Shown: piece by piece, positions 22,442-33,632 of the stretch
How positions within the stretch are numbered: position 1 is the first letter of the stretch
Layout: each line of letters begins with the position of its first letter
Assembly (NCBI GenBank): GCA_023053575.1
Contig: JAKZAP010000005.1
Span: 434,001-498,000, forward strand
From: Branchinecta lynchi
Taxonomy: Eukaryota > Arthropoda > Branchiopoda > Anostraca > Branchinectidae
Reading direction: 5' to 3'
Length of the DNA stretch: 64,000 bases
Notes under the pieces: model-generated
Database searches by the model: none
The model's input: only the letters and a program-made list of their open reading frames with translations
Told to the model about the DNA's origin: nothing
Program-made: the position numbers and the translations under genes

Positions 22442-22540
22442 TTTTTCAAACAGCTTATACCTGTAGTATAATTTCGGAATCTTCTACATGAATTCTAGAA
22501 GATTCCGAACTACAGGTATAAGCTGTTTGAAAAATTATTT
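22442..22540. other. long near-perfect hairpin
   Basis: CAAACAGCTTATACCTGTAG (from 22447) followed after a 6-7 base bulge by TCGGAATCTTCTA is repeated in inverse order at 22496-22535. The stem is about 40 bp with a loop around CATGAATTC. It lies inside the hAT-like element and is non-coding. A transcript would make a long dsRNA stem. Confidence 0.7.
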
Positions 22541-24021
22541 ATTTATAATTATTTATTTGTTTATTTATATTTGCCATCAAAATTGTACCTTACCTTACTT
22601 ACAACCTCCGCACCGGTTCATGATGTAAACAAACAATAACTGGAATTCCTGACAGTACTTTTGGCACAACCTCAGTTCTATACGGAAAAGTTGAGATTTG
22701 ATGAAAGTGAAACTTTCATGATGATGAATGTGAAACTCCGTTTCACGGATTTTCGCATAATAGTAGACTCACATTCAGCCGAGAAATCCGCGCGTTTGAG
22801 CTTTGTATGACCATGCTCAAAAGAAACCACCGAGGAAAAGCTATTCGGCATTCTGATTGAACATGCATCCCTCGCGAGCCTCCCCTCACAAAAAAAATGA
22901 CCATCATCACCAACCACTGTCACGAAGTGAAGCTTGCTTAACTTTGAGTTTGTATGATCCGTAAACTTTAGTTTATTACCGATCACTATGACAAACAATC
23001 CAAGTGGAAAGGTAGGCTATGCGAAAATTTGTTGTTAAGATAAACAAAACTTGCATGGCTCATTTTCCATCGGGAAAAAGTGTAATTCATTGATAAAGGC
23101 AGCTGGAATTCTGGACCAAGATATTCCTGTTCTATGAAAAGAACTCGAAGAAAGGCACCTGTGCGGTGCAAGGAAAAACTATATAAGATACTTCATGGTA
23201 CAGGGCAAACTATAGGTGAGCTCTGCTATAAAAATAATAAGAAATACGGGAAATCAAATAATAATAAAAACACCTGTTTTAAACAGCCGGTTCTGTTTTT
23301 ATCGCCTGTTTAACAGCTGTTTCTGTTTTCGAAGTCATCATTTCTGTTAAAACAGAACAGGACCTGTTTTCAAGTTTCCTGTTTTCTTTCTGTTTCTGTT
23401 CTTATGTGACCTGTTTCTGCCTGTTCCTGTTTGAATGCAAAAACAGAACAGTGCCCATGCCTAGTCGTGCACCAGTGCTGGCTCCAATAACTTCATATTA
23501 TTCTGGACACAGCAAAACAGAATACATCCTCCAGTGTTACCACGATGTGTGCAGACCGCATTTTAGCTTTGCTAGAAATTTCTAAACTCGCAAGTTTGTC
23601 TCGCTTGAAATGTCTCAAGCGTAATGGGTGGCGATACGACTATGGCCCGTTTGCAAAGCCTAGAAACCACATGTCTTGGCGCTACTCCCAAGTGTTATTT
23701 TGCTCTGATCGTAACTCTGTTTCTTGATCGTTCTTAGTACGTTTGCGAAGGGTAGATTTTCTTACTTCTTATGCTACTCTCCTTGAAATCAGGCTGGCAG
23801 GGAATCTTTGGCAAGATATTAGCAGGAGCGGTTGGACAGTACATGATGCCAAAGGAAGAAAATTGCCTTCCAGAGCTCGAGTAAAATATTGGCAGGACGG
23901 TAGCGTTGTACGGGCTTTGACCTGGTGGGTGTGCAATAGGAATTGGGTCGCCCTCCGAATTCTCAGTACTGAGATTTTCGGCACAGTTGAGAGAAGACGA
24001 GGTACATCGATACATTTTCAG

Positions 24022-24427
24022 TAGTTGTGTTTTTTTTCTTCAGATACCATAGTATCTGCTACCACGGCAACTAAATCTGCAATTAGTCATTTTTGCAGTC
24101 ACCTTGGTAGCTGATAAACGGTTGCTCTGCAAAAACGACTAATACCGAAATTGCACTTTTCGAAGTCATCCCAAAAGAAAAACTGATATCCAGTTACATC
24201 ACTAAGTGCTAAGCTTGCTTCTTACCAATTTGACAAAATTTGATGAAAGTGAGATGACTTTTCAGATACCACGTTCAGTTACCATGGTCAGACCGTGGTA
24301 TCTGAATATCAGATACAACGATGATTGGCCACATATACCACGATAACTGCAAAACGCCACAATAACTGCAAAACCGACTTTAGACTGTGGTATCAGATAC
24401 CATAGTATCTGCAAAAACGCAACTAGT
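24022..24427. mobile_element. MITE family D (ACCATGGT/ATACCA palindromes), copy 1
   Basis: TIRs GTTGTGTTTTT... / ...AAAAACGCAAC lie between TA dinucleotides. The interior repeats CAGATACCATAGTATCTG-like palindromes. It shares AAAGTGAGATGACTTTTC and a CATCACTAAGTGC module (inverse) with the copy at 32386. A TA duplication suits a Tc1/mariner-type MITE (inference). Confidence 0.65.
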
Positions 24428-25563
24428 ATTCGGTAATGTTTAAAACATATTTGCAAATCTTTGTGTTAAACCTTATGAGAATACATTGCATGACACTTTT
24501 AATAATGACCCTTTTATATAATTGACTGAAAATGATAATTATTCTGACGATATAGAAGTTTCAGGCACGTCAGTGGCATACAAATATGACGCTTTGTTAA
24601 TTAGCTAGTTGTTATCACACGAAATTAAAGAACTCTAGCCTAAGGCATGAGCAAATAAAAACACAAACATCAGTTGGCATTAGCCACTTGAACTTGAATG
24701 GGCACAAGAATTTTTGAAGAAAAAACAGCAATAATCCAGTTGTTCCACTATAATCAGGAGCAAAGATAAATCAGTAGAATAAGAGAGATTAAAGAAAATA
24801 GTATAAAATGTACTTTGCGAGATCCTTTTTTAAAACTTTAACGAATTGAAAAGCTAGATTGTAGAAGGAAATCGATTGCTACAAATATTACACGTGCCTT
24901 TGAAATAGTTCCTTTACTGAGAACAGTGCCATTTCATTTCATGCACCTGCGATAAAAGTGAAATACTGGTCAGTCAAAGCAGGCCTAAGTGCCGTTTAGA
25001 ACTTCTGAGTGCATGTTTTGCGTTTTTATTTTTATTTTGTGTAAAATGTCATGTTTCGCGAAAAGATAACACTTGTGTCGTAACTCGTAGTGTCATAACA
25101 AAAAAGACCAGGATGCGAAACCATTTGTTAAATGCTATTTCAAACTTCAAACAGTGTTATTTATTTATTTTAGTCCTTATTGCAAGGTCTCGTGTCGAAC
25201 TTTGAACAAGGAAACACCTTCTGCTGATGAATGCACAACGTAGATGGAGCTGGCAATCATCGAACTTTGGTGGATTGGAGGCTGTACGAAGGCTAAAAGT
25301 CAAATGAAACGCATTACTAGTAATATTTGACACTTCCGTGAACAATTAGCACACCACTAATAAGGACATGATAGATTGTTCGTAAAGTTTCACAGCTGCC
25401 TCCTGATTGCATGATTTCTCGGCGATCCCCCCCTCCCCACCCCATTGAAAACTTTCCCCGCTTTCTGCTAGGTGACGCAGTCCCAGCTTCCCTGGAAATC
25501 CAGAAATAGGAAATTTGTATTTTACTTGATTGTAAGTAGTCAAAACGCCATCATCTGTTTCAG
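24428..25563. other. intron, nothing recognised
   Basis: AT-rich sequence without a splice-flanked frame or repeat matching elsewhere in the window. Confidence 0.3.
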
Positions 25564-25684
25564 CTGATATAGAAGAAGTGATGAGTGCGGACAAGACATC
25601 CGTAAATTGCAACACTTTTGTTGTAAAGGTTGTGGGACCAGCCAACATCATGCTCACCCCATTGGTGCTCGAGTCCCTCCAAAG
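25564..25684 (+). CDS. BLTP1: BLTP1 exon 12 of window
   Basis: The acceptor is CTGTTTCAG and the donor is GTATGA. Two bases complete the Pro codon left by exon 11. It reads DIEEVMSADKTSVNCNTFVV, KVVGPANIMLTPLVLESLQR. The ITPL-x-LESLQR-type ending is characteristic of BLTP1. It ends with two bases completed by exon 13. Confidence 0.85.
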
Positions 25685-25958
25685 GTATGAACTCTTCCGT
25701 AGACAGTCACTCCCCATTTACCATGCAGTTTTCCTGTATTTGATGTTTCCTCCTATCAGCTTTTTGAAGGGGACAATGGATCTCTGCTGGAATTGGAATC
25801 TTTATGTTTCAGGGAGAAATAGAAAAGAGACCGCGTACTCGAACGCGTCTTGATAGGATCGTCTGTTGTCGAGCTGGTTGGTTTCGAGCACTCCTGTGCT
25901 AAAAAATAAGGCAGGGCTTCCCCGTCCCGCGATGTTTTAGCGAAAATCAATTTGTTAA

Positions 25959-26329
25959 AGGACCTGTCTTACGCATAATACTAACGCAACCTACTTCCAT
26001 AATCACTCCATATATTTCTAAACCCGGAGACCCCAATTTCGTACAGTACAGTCAAACCCCTCTAACAAAACAACGCTGATTTTCTCACTTGCCGTGTTTT
26101 GCTACCTTCGATGTGTATCACGCTGTCGACGGTTGTCTGCGAGAAGTATTTCATCAGAAAAACCGGTTATGGTGAATTGTTTCCCTGTTTTCGCTATAAG
26201 TCAACGCGTCTAGGAAAAGGCTTAAACACCCAAAACCGTGGGCTTTTTGTTGAAAGCACAGCCTAGTTTTAAAGTATTCAAATATATTGAAATACTGTAA
26301 GTCAAAGGGTAAGTAGTGCGAGAGGTCCT
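25959..26329. mobile_element. MITE family C, TTAA-flanked, 371 bp
   Basis: AGGACCT ... AGGTCCT termini lie between TTAA at 25955-25958 and at 26330-26333, the piggyBac type of target. It matches the 32999-33306 element in inverse orientation (shared TAATCACTCCATATATTTCT, CACTTGCCGT-TTTTGCTACC). Confidence 0.7.
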
Positions 26330-26648
26330 TTAACAGCCTATGGAGTTATATACCCTTCTGTTCTTCCTCGACTTAAGTTGTCGGGTTTCGTGGTTACCCG
26401 TTCCCCATTTGTTAATTCCTCGATGTACCGGTTTTTTTGCAACCATATTTGATAACAGGCAAAAGAGTTACGGATCCTTTTTGGGGAGTTCCTCGATTTG
26501 GGGTGTCTGGTTGGTGGGTTGCTAATATTATCGGTGTTTAAAGATAACACTTGGCTTCTATATCCAATTTGCGATTCCCGGGTGTACATGGTTTTGGCAG
26601 AACCAGGTTTGGTTCTGGCAGCTTGTGGAGTTACCTACCTACTTTTAG

Positions 26649-26904
26649 GTTCCTCGATGCAGCTTCGGAATACAAATCTCACAGTATCTCAGTCCTGACA
26701 TCCATACGATCGTCCTGCATCAACGCAGTTCTGCAGGATCATTCGTTCCTGCCAGAAGGACTCCTGGAGCCATCTAACAGCGAAATATCCAGGAAAATAA
26801 GCAGACCAGTCGAGGTTGGACCGAAGAGGAAGACGCAAACGTACAAGAGAAGTTTTGGTAACATCGTGGCTATCCAGACACAAGGGTCACTCTTGGTTGA
26901 AAAG
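26649..26904 (+). CDS. BLTP1: BLTP1 exon 13 of window
   Basis: The acceptor ACTTTTAG ends at 26648 and the donor GTAAGT starts at 26905. The first base completes an Arg codon, giving LESLQR|FLDAASEYKSHSIS. It then runs through a basic linker RPVEVGPKRKTQTYKRSF and ends GNIVAIQTQGSLLVEK in phase 0. Other AGs at 26661-26662 and 26691-26692 were tested: both give the wrong phase against exon 12. Confidence 0.84.
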
Positions 26905-26999
26905 GTAAGTCTTTGATACATCAGTTATGTTTTCAAAACAATCCACCCAGCCCCACTGCCCCTGCCAAGTGTTACCCCTTGAGCTCGGAAGCTTAATTA

Positions 27000-28370
27000 A
27001 AGACTTAACTTAAGACTTAAAATCGGATCTTATTGAAAATTTAAATTTGGAAATACTTCATGTCTCTGATGCCCTACTTTAAATCCGAACCGGATGCAAG
27101 GACTGTGGGAGAGTGGAGGGAGGGGGAACCAGAAATCTTGTGACAACCTTGTAGAGTGGAGGGATCGGGAAGAAATTTGGTAGGAAGAGCAAGATCAAGT
27201 CCTAGATACATCATTGACAAAGCCGGACCGGATCCAGACACTGGGGGGAGTTGGAGGGGGTTCCAGAATTCCGGTGATCCCAGTTTAAGGTACTTTCAGA
27301 TCTGCTTGGACGATGAAACTTGGCAGGCATATCAGGGACCCGACGAGATTGACTTCGAAATAGTCACTACCCCGATCCGATAATCGTGCTAGTGGAGGAA
27401 GGGGAATCCGGAATCTTGTGGCACGCATAACTTTCGAACGGGTTATCGGATCTGACTGAAACTTGAAAGATGGGAAGGACAAGTATCTCAGATCTTCATT
27501 TTAGGTCCGGAACGCTTCAGATAAATACGGGGCGAGTTGGAGGGGGGACTGGAAATCACATAACGCGCATAGATAGCAGGGGTTAAAACGAAACTTGGTG
27601 GGAAGAACAAGAAAAGTCCTAGATGCATCGTTTGTGGAACCAGACGGATTCGGACACTGTGGGGACGGGGAGGGGAATTCCAGTAATTCCGATTTAAGGT
27701 ACTTCCAGATGTACAAGGACAATGCAACTTGGCAAGCTCATCAAGGACCCGTCCAGAAAGACTCGGGAGCTGCTTCCAGGTCCGATCGTCATGGGGCGGT
27801 GGACGGAAAGGCAATTGTGAATCTTCTGTGACGCGTACCTTTCGAAAGATCAGCTCCGAATGAAACTCCGTGATGTTCCGTTTCAAGTCCGGACCGGATC
27901 CGACTACTGTGGGGGGAGTTGGAGGGGTGGAAATTTCATGGCACACTTTAAACTGAAGGGATTGAGATGGATCTGGGTGGGAAGATCAATCAGATCCTCT
28001 AAATAAATCATTTGGAGAACCAGATTGGGTCCGGGCAGTGCTTACAATTGTTTTTGTGCTTCTTAACCGCAAAGTACAAAAACACTTTTGAGCAAGCGAT
28101 CCATCACAAGGGCTGATGATTATTCGTGCCCCAAGGTTTTGCTTGCTAAAAAAATTTTAGCCCTCTTAAACACATCGTTACGGCAAAGTGCAAAAAATAC
28201 TTTAGAATCAAGTGATACACTATCATGATCCCCAAGGGCCCATGGTAATTTGTGACTCGAGGTAGTTGCTTACATATGATTACAGTGAATTCACGAATTT
28301 ACAAATTCCCACTTTCATCGTCCAACCTTGCAAGTGCCATATGAGTTTATAGCTGTTTGTACTACTTGTG
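27000..28370 (+). repeat. repeat family A copy
   Basis: Units with TACTTTCAGATCTGCTTGG at 27292 and TACTTCCAGATGTACAAGG at 27699 (about 407 bp apart), each followed by G-rich tracts. It has the 3' module (CCCCAAGGGCCCATGGTAAT) and an end GCAAGTGCCATATGAGTTTA near 28330-28350. Confidence 0.62.
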
Positions 28371-28394
28371 CCAACTATAGTCTTTTGTCATTAG

Positions 28395-28875
28395 AGGCGT
28401 TTTTCCGTATTCTCCCACAAACAGTTTGCGGCTCGAAAAGAGTGTTTCCGTGGCCTTCTGCGTCTCCGACAAGCGTGTTTCCGCGACCAACAAGATTTTA
28501 GTGGCTCGCTTTGTCGGTCGAAATTGACAAACAACTGCCGAGGCGATTATCGATTTTGTGGCTCGACTTGGGCGGGAAATTCAAATTTAGCAGCAAAATA
28601 ACATCAAAACAATAAAATTGGAAACTTTCTAAAGTATGTAGACATAAAACTGAGGATCTTTTTTGCATGGAATGGTGAGGACGAAAGCCTGCTGGAGTTG
28701 TATTTATTATTAATTGTGTTTTTATTTTCAGACATTTGAAATTACCGCTCAAAAATAGACAAAACGGCGTTTCCGCGATTTTCAACTTGTGGCTCGACTG
28801 TGTGGAACACAGTCGTGTTTCCGCGACAAACACACAGAAGTATGTTTCCCACAATTGTGTCGCGGAAAAACGCCT
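28395..28875. mobile_element. MITE family E, 481 bp, abutting a splice acceptor
   Basis: Termini AGGCGTTTTTCCG and CGGAAAAACGCCT are perfect inverses, flanked by TAG at 28392-28394 and 28876-28878. Internal motifs GTGTTTCCGCGAC recur near both ends. It ends 26 bp before BLTP1 exon 14. ORFs on either strand are not gene-like. Confidence 0.72.
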
Positions 28876-28901
28876 TAGATTGTGTAAACTATATTTTATA
28901 G

Positions 28902-29474
28902 GTGAACATCTGTGTGCTTCAGGCAGGTGTTGTGGAAGAAGTAATTTCCTTCTCAGCCTTGGACAGCCCACGTGACCTCGTCTGCGTCTCTCTACTCGCG
29001 TTGTGCGTAGACCAGTTCACGCTCTTTGGCCAAACAAAGAAATACGTCATGCAGTCCTACCAATCGCGGGCTCAGCACGCTTGGAATGAGTCATTCAAGA
29101 CGACGAAAAAGATGTCAAAGAAGGTGAAGAACCAGGCTCCAACACGACCGGATCAGATTATCCTTGTACTTAACCAAGTGAAGGAAGACCAGACCATGCT
29201 GGTCGTAAATACCAAGAGAGTTCATGCACAGCTTCGTCGGCTTCGAAATGAGAGCTCGACACTTCAGCGAGACGCCATTATCACCGCGATCCCGCCTCGT
29301 TGTTCCCGGGCGATGTTTACATTTGATATAAAGAATGTCGAAGGCGAAAAGGGGAACGAATACCTTGGTGAATTCCTCAAGAAGGTTGATGTCAAAGAGC
29401 CCGACAGGCCCTCTGAATTTGGACTTATCATGTTGGAAGCTGGCGTTGAGAATATCACAGGAAAGATAATAAAA
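28902..29474 (+). CDS. BLTP1: BLTP1 exon 14 of window
   Basis: The acceptor is ATTTTATAG and the donor is GTAAGC. It has 191 codons in phase 0 on both sides. It opens VNICVLQAGVVEEVISFSAL with RDLVCVSLLALCVDQ, a conserved BLTP1 block. Then comes a Lys/Arg-rich region, RCSRAMFTFDIKNVEGEKG, and a C-terminal half ending ENITGKIIK. A MITE (28395-28875) ends 26 bp before the exon, leaving a very short native tract at the 3' splice site. Confidence 0.9.
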
Positions 29475-30925
29475 GTAAGCATAAACAGCTATTTTAAACT
29501 GTTAGTATTATATTTGACGCGATACTTGCATCAGGGAGTATAAATCTTGTAATCAATCAATCAGTCAACTTATTTTGCCAAATAGCTTAAAGATAGAAGA
29601 GGAATTATATTTATGAATGCACGGTCACGAAACACATTAACTTACAAGGTATGGCCCACTTACAAGATATGACCAGAAATAAATGATGGGATGAAACTAT
29701 TTAAAAATTTGGCAGAAGAATAGCAGGATGTGGAGAAAACTGATGCGTCGGTCCTCTCGCACCGACGCACCGAACACGGGAGGGGAGGGAGGAATAGACG
29801 GCCATGCACTGTCCCAGAAGTCAAGTAATGCAGTGACTCAGGAGTCAATACAAGGTATTTTCGGTGAAAGTTTAAAAAAAAGTCTTGTCTCAAAGAAAAC
29901 GTTACATACGCTTCGCAAGCTGTAAAGAGAAGCAACATGAGTGATAAATGCATGCACATTGTACAGCGTGAACCTGATGAAAGTTTTCAGTGACTAGGAT
30001 GCCTTTGTTGTGATAATAAAGTTATTAGCCATTTATATGCGAGAAATGATTGGCGTAAATGGATTAGAAAGAAAAAAGTTGGCCAATAATAAAAATACAC
30101 ATACTAAGTGCTTCCTGGCCGAAGATTGAAAATTACTGTCTTTTTCTGTGTATTTATGTCTTTTTTTTTCTTTTATTTACTCCGCTTTTTCGAAATGGCG
30201 GGTTCAAAATAAATTACTTACTTACTTATTACTTACTAACCGTATATAACATCATATACAGTCTTTTGAGTTTTTCGTTAGGCTAGAAGTTTATGTGTAT
30301 AAACTCATGTTGGGAGTGTGGATCCTCGGTAGATCAACGGGAGTCAAGTGTGGTGCTCAACTGGTAGTGTTGCACTGAACTGCTGGGCTGGTCTATACAC
30401 GAATTTGACAGATCGTTCATGTTACATTATAGGAGTGTAGAAAATCAGTATCTTGCGTGTGACCAGTTTTGGTAACTGGTCACTTTTCCAGTTCTGGACC
30501 GTAATTATGTTTTTAGACGGGACAAATGTAGTCGCACGTTTAAAACGCAAGTTGCAGTGAATAGAGTTTCTGTTCCAGTATTCTAACGTATTGTTGAAAC
30601 TGTGTTGTGTTTTTCGGAATTTAAAGACCCATTTCAGCTCTCTTAGCCACGCGCTTCCGCTTTGAGTTTGATAAGAAACATGGAGAAAATTGCGCAACTG
30701 GCCTTTTTGACCAATGAGCTCCTCGGAAGCAATAAGCGAGATCCTGAGCATCTCTTACGCATATATCGGCGTAGTGTCATTGTGGTGGATAAAGATGACA
30801 TAGGAATTTTAGAATACCGGAAATGAGAATGGATGGAACGAATAAGAGTATAGAGAGTGAATCGTTAATACAATTTTATCTACTTGATTAATCCCAGTTA
30901 CTGACTTCTTTTCTTCTCTTTGTAG
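29475..30925. other. intron, nothing firmly recognised
   Basis: No exon-like frame. ACTTACTTACTTATTACTTACT near 30215-30240 is a small simple repeat. ORFs at 29660-29959 and 30422-30751 (minus) have no family features. Confidence 0.3.
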
Positions 30926-31399
30926 AAGTACCCTCTGCCTGACCTTTCCCAGGAAGATCCGGGAGTGACACAGCGTTTGCAGTCCATTTCTGAAGACGTC
31001 GAATCGCCGATCCCGCAGAGAAACATGAAAACAACCAGTTTCACCACCAGAGCGGGAACAACTTCAGCTGCGGGAAAGATAAAAATCGGCAGTCAGGTTT
31101 CGGCCGTTCCCGAGAAAGCTACTGAAAACACCAGTTTCGTTGCCCAGTTTGGTTCCATCTGGTTCGGATTCGCTGCACCACCTCGCACGCCGATTATGAA
31201 GAAGATAGAATATACTCGACTGGATTGGAATCTCCTGAGTACAAGTTCGCCGGCGATTTCTGCCTGGATTAGCTGTATTGACAGATTCACACTATCGGTG
31301 AAAAACCTGGACCATTCACAGAAGAAGTGGCAGTATGCTGTTCTTGCGGTCTTGATGGCGGAAAATTTGGATCTTCCGAGAGTTGAAATCCCACTGAAG
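30926..31399 (+). CDS. BLTP1: BLTP1 exon 15 of window
   Basis: The acceptor TTCTCTTTGTAG ends at 30925 and the donor is GTACGG. It has 158 codons, phase 0 to 0. After a polar linker it reads FVAQFGSIWFGFAAPPRTPI, YTRLDWNLLSTSSPAISAWI, and AVLAVLMAENLDLPRVEIPL. The SIWF-x-FA-x-PPRT and YTRLDWNLLST blocks are diagnostic BLTP1 segments. Confidence 0.92.
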
Positions 31400-31414
31400 G
31401 TACGGTTTTGGCGC

Positions 31415-31735
31415 GTTTATTGTTACTGTTATTATTAACCTTTACCTCAGTGGTCGTCGTGAACTAACATAATAGTAAACCAAAATAATAATAAAATTAT
31501 TTTCATTGCCCAGGACCTTCACGTTTCCGCCCTTGGTCTTTTCGCCTCATTGCATCTACGAAGAAGATTTTTAGACCACATAGTCCGTTTCTTTTTTTGT
31601 ATAATGTTTATTTTTTGGTCTTTTGCATTTTCTACATTATTGAAAGCTCAGTGTATTTTTTTATTTTTTATTTGTCTGTACTGCGCTTTTGTGCTCTTCT
31701 TAACTGCGTAAATAAAATTTCATCATCATCATCAC
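31415..31735 (+). mobile_element. possible LINE 3' end with (ATC)n tail
   Basis: T-rich sequence ending AAATAAAATTTCATCATCATCATCA, as at the 3' end of a LINE: a polyadenylation-like AATAAA followed by a simple repeat. No RT coding remains. Confidence 0.35.
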
Positions 31736-32080
31736 ACAATATAAACAGAAGGAAGACAAAGGAACTCTTAATCCGTCGACGGATGTATCCAAACTAGGAG
31801 GTTTAAAAACAAAAATTCACAGCGTTTGCCATGGTTCTTGAGAGTTCACGGTTAGTTGAGAAGTTTTTGTTTGACAGTATACGTCAAGTCCGCTTGAATT
31901 TGGCTTCCTAGTATGGAGAGCAAAGAATGGACGACATCATTCTACGACTTCTCGTAGTGACGACAACTTTAGCAAGGTGTGTTTGACGCAAGGTTTCAGT
32001 CCCTGAACCAACGCCCGGTATCATCAAGCATCCGTCCCGATATCGTCGGGTCGCGGAAGCCTAATCTTTCCCCTTTTCAG

Positions 32081-32242
32081 TCAAAATATGCCTTCTACTC
32101 CACAACGTCGCTGGCTGCTAGAGAAGATCCTTCTACTCGACTTTGCATGCTCCTTCACAAGTTTTTGAAGAAGACAGACCCAAAGGTCATCGAATGTGCA
32201 TTAACTGAGCAACACCTACCTCCGCCGGATACAACGCGGCAG
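32081..32242 (+). CDS. BLTP1: BLTP1 exon 16 of window
   Basis: The acceptor TTTCCCCTTTTCAG ends at 32080 and the donor is GTACCC. Its 54 codons are in phase 0. It reads SKYAFYSTTSLAAREDPSTR, LCMLLHKFLKKTDPKVIECA, then PPPDTTRQ. It continues exon 15 (IPLK|SKY) as expected for the family. It is a mainly helical spacer. Confidence 0.87.
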
Positions 32243-32385
32243 GTACCCCTTTCCACTTCTTGCGAGGCTTGCGAGGATATCAACTAGCCCTCCCACTTAT
32301 TCCAGGAAGTTTAACCTTCCGGCAGGAAACGTCTTGAAGAGCAAGAATAAACGCGTCTTGTTATTTGGGGGTTTCGCTTATAATT

Positions 32386-32786
32386 AGTTGCGTTTTCGCA
32401 GATACCATGGTATCTGATACCACGGTCTAAAGTCGTTGCAGTTATCGTGGTTTCTGATACCACTGTCAAGAGGCGTTTTTGCAGTTATCGTATAGTATCT
32501 GATGTTCAGATACCACGGTCCGACCGTGGTAACGGATCGGGGTATCTGAAAAAGTCATCTCACTTTCATCAGTTTTTGTCAAATTTTTCGGAAAGAAGTT
32601 TTGCACTTAGTGATGTTACTGAATATCAGTTTTTCTTTTAGGATGACTTCGAAAAGCGCAATTTTGGGAATTGTCGTTTTTGCAGAGCAACCGTATATCA
32701 GATACCACGGTAACTGCAAAAAACTACCAATTGCAGATCCAGTTACCGTGGTAACAGATACCATGGTATTTGCAAAAACGCAACTA
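32386..32786. mobile_element. MITE family D, copy 2
   Basis: GTTGCGTTTTCGCAG ... AAAAACGCAAC termini with TA on both sides. The interior has CAGATACCATGGTATCTG (perfect palindrome) near both ends. It is inverse to the 24022 copy. Confidence 0.68.
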
Positions 32787-32998
32787 TTGCCTCTTAGGTT
32801 GAGCTCCAAAAGACTCCGGTGCGGAATTCGGTTGATTTTAGTGTACCTACATCCTGCTGGATTTGATTCCGAGTATTCCTGAGGCTGGAAGATACAGAAA
32901 AGAATTCTGTAGGCTGAACTGGGAGACTCAAACTTTCACAGATTATCCAAGCAACTTGAGTCCATTATTAGACATACCCAAGAATCACATATTCTTAA

Positions 32999-33306
32999 AG
33001 GACCCCTCGCACTATTTACTCTTGAACATACAGTATCTTAAAATATTTGAATACTTTAAAACTAGGCTGTGCTTTCAGCAAATAAGCACGGTTTTAACGA
33101 GTTTTTCGGATGGAAAAAATTGTCGAAGACAAGAGTTGACAGCTTGATACACGTCAAAGGTAGCAAAAGACGGCAAGTGACAAAATCAGCGTGGTTTTGT
33201 TAAAAGGGTTACAATGTACCGTACGAAATGCGGGTCTCCGGGTTTAGAAATATATGGAGTGATTATGGAAGTATGTTGCATTAGTACTATTGGTAATACA
33301 GGTCCT
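32999..33306. mobile_element. MITE family C, copy 2 (inverted)
   Basis: AGGACCCC ... CAGGTCCT with TTAA at the left (32995-32998) and a mutated TTCA at the right. It ends 115 bp before BLTP1 exon 17. Confidence 0.62.
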
Positions 33307-33421
33307 TTCACTGTTATCAGAAAGCAATCTATGGGAGAAACGTAAACCCTCACAAGTTGTGAGGAAATCGGAGGTTTGTTCCTGAAACGTGAGTTAAAAC
33401 AAATTTGTTTTGTCGTTCCAG

Positions 33422-33632
33422 GGACTTATCGTTCTTTTGAGGCAGTGGAAAGGTGCTTTTGTTGTTCCACTCGTGATAGAGAACACAGGAGCTCCATCTA
33501 AGAAAGGTTTTCTCAACGTGACATTCAGCCGAAATCTCTTGGAGAGAAAGAAGTCGGATCGGAGCGCGGATGGTTCCTCCACCGGAGGAGGCGATACAAA
33601 CTCGGCTGGAAGTGCTGGTGGAAGGCACTCGA
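33422..33632 (+). CDS. BLTP1: BLTP1 exon 17 of window; donor of the Polinton intron
   Basis: The acceptor is TCGTTCCAG. It reads GLIVLLRQWKGAFVVPLVIE, GFLNVTFSRNLLERKK, then a Gly/Ser loop. The donor chosen is GTAAAC at 33633, leaving one base of a Ser codon completed by GC at 52999. That phase fit is the evidence for the exon end, since the frame itself stays open for a further ~55 bp. The following intron is about 19.4 kb and contains the Polinton. Confidence 0.8.

Larger units (their letters stand above)
19112..23463. mobile_element. hAT-like element, 4,352 bp, with CTGTTT-rich ends
   Basis: It is bounded by an 8-bp duplication GTCGTGCA (19104-19111 and 23464-23471). The termini are TAGGCATGGGCGCTGTTCC and its inverse GAACAGTGCCCATGCCTA. 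About 200 bp at each end is packed with CTGTTT/AACAG motifs, like hAT subterminal transposase-binding repeats. No hAT transposase is seen; the body holds a nested RTE-like LINE, a second MITE and a long hairpin. It sits in the BLTP1 intron after exon 11. An 8-bp TSD and TAGG-type termini are the basis for the hAT call. Confidence 0.65.

Noticed and set aside
23743..24024. 93-residue plus-strand ORF (HDAKGRKLPSRARVKYW) as a BLTP1 exon
   Set aside because: Part of it recurs at 6418-6525, but phase from exon 11 already joins exon 12 exactly, and no donor/acceptor pair fits it.
28498..28971. 157-residue minus-strand ORF
   Set aside because: Lies across MITE family E and antisense to exon 14; no conserved features.
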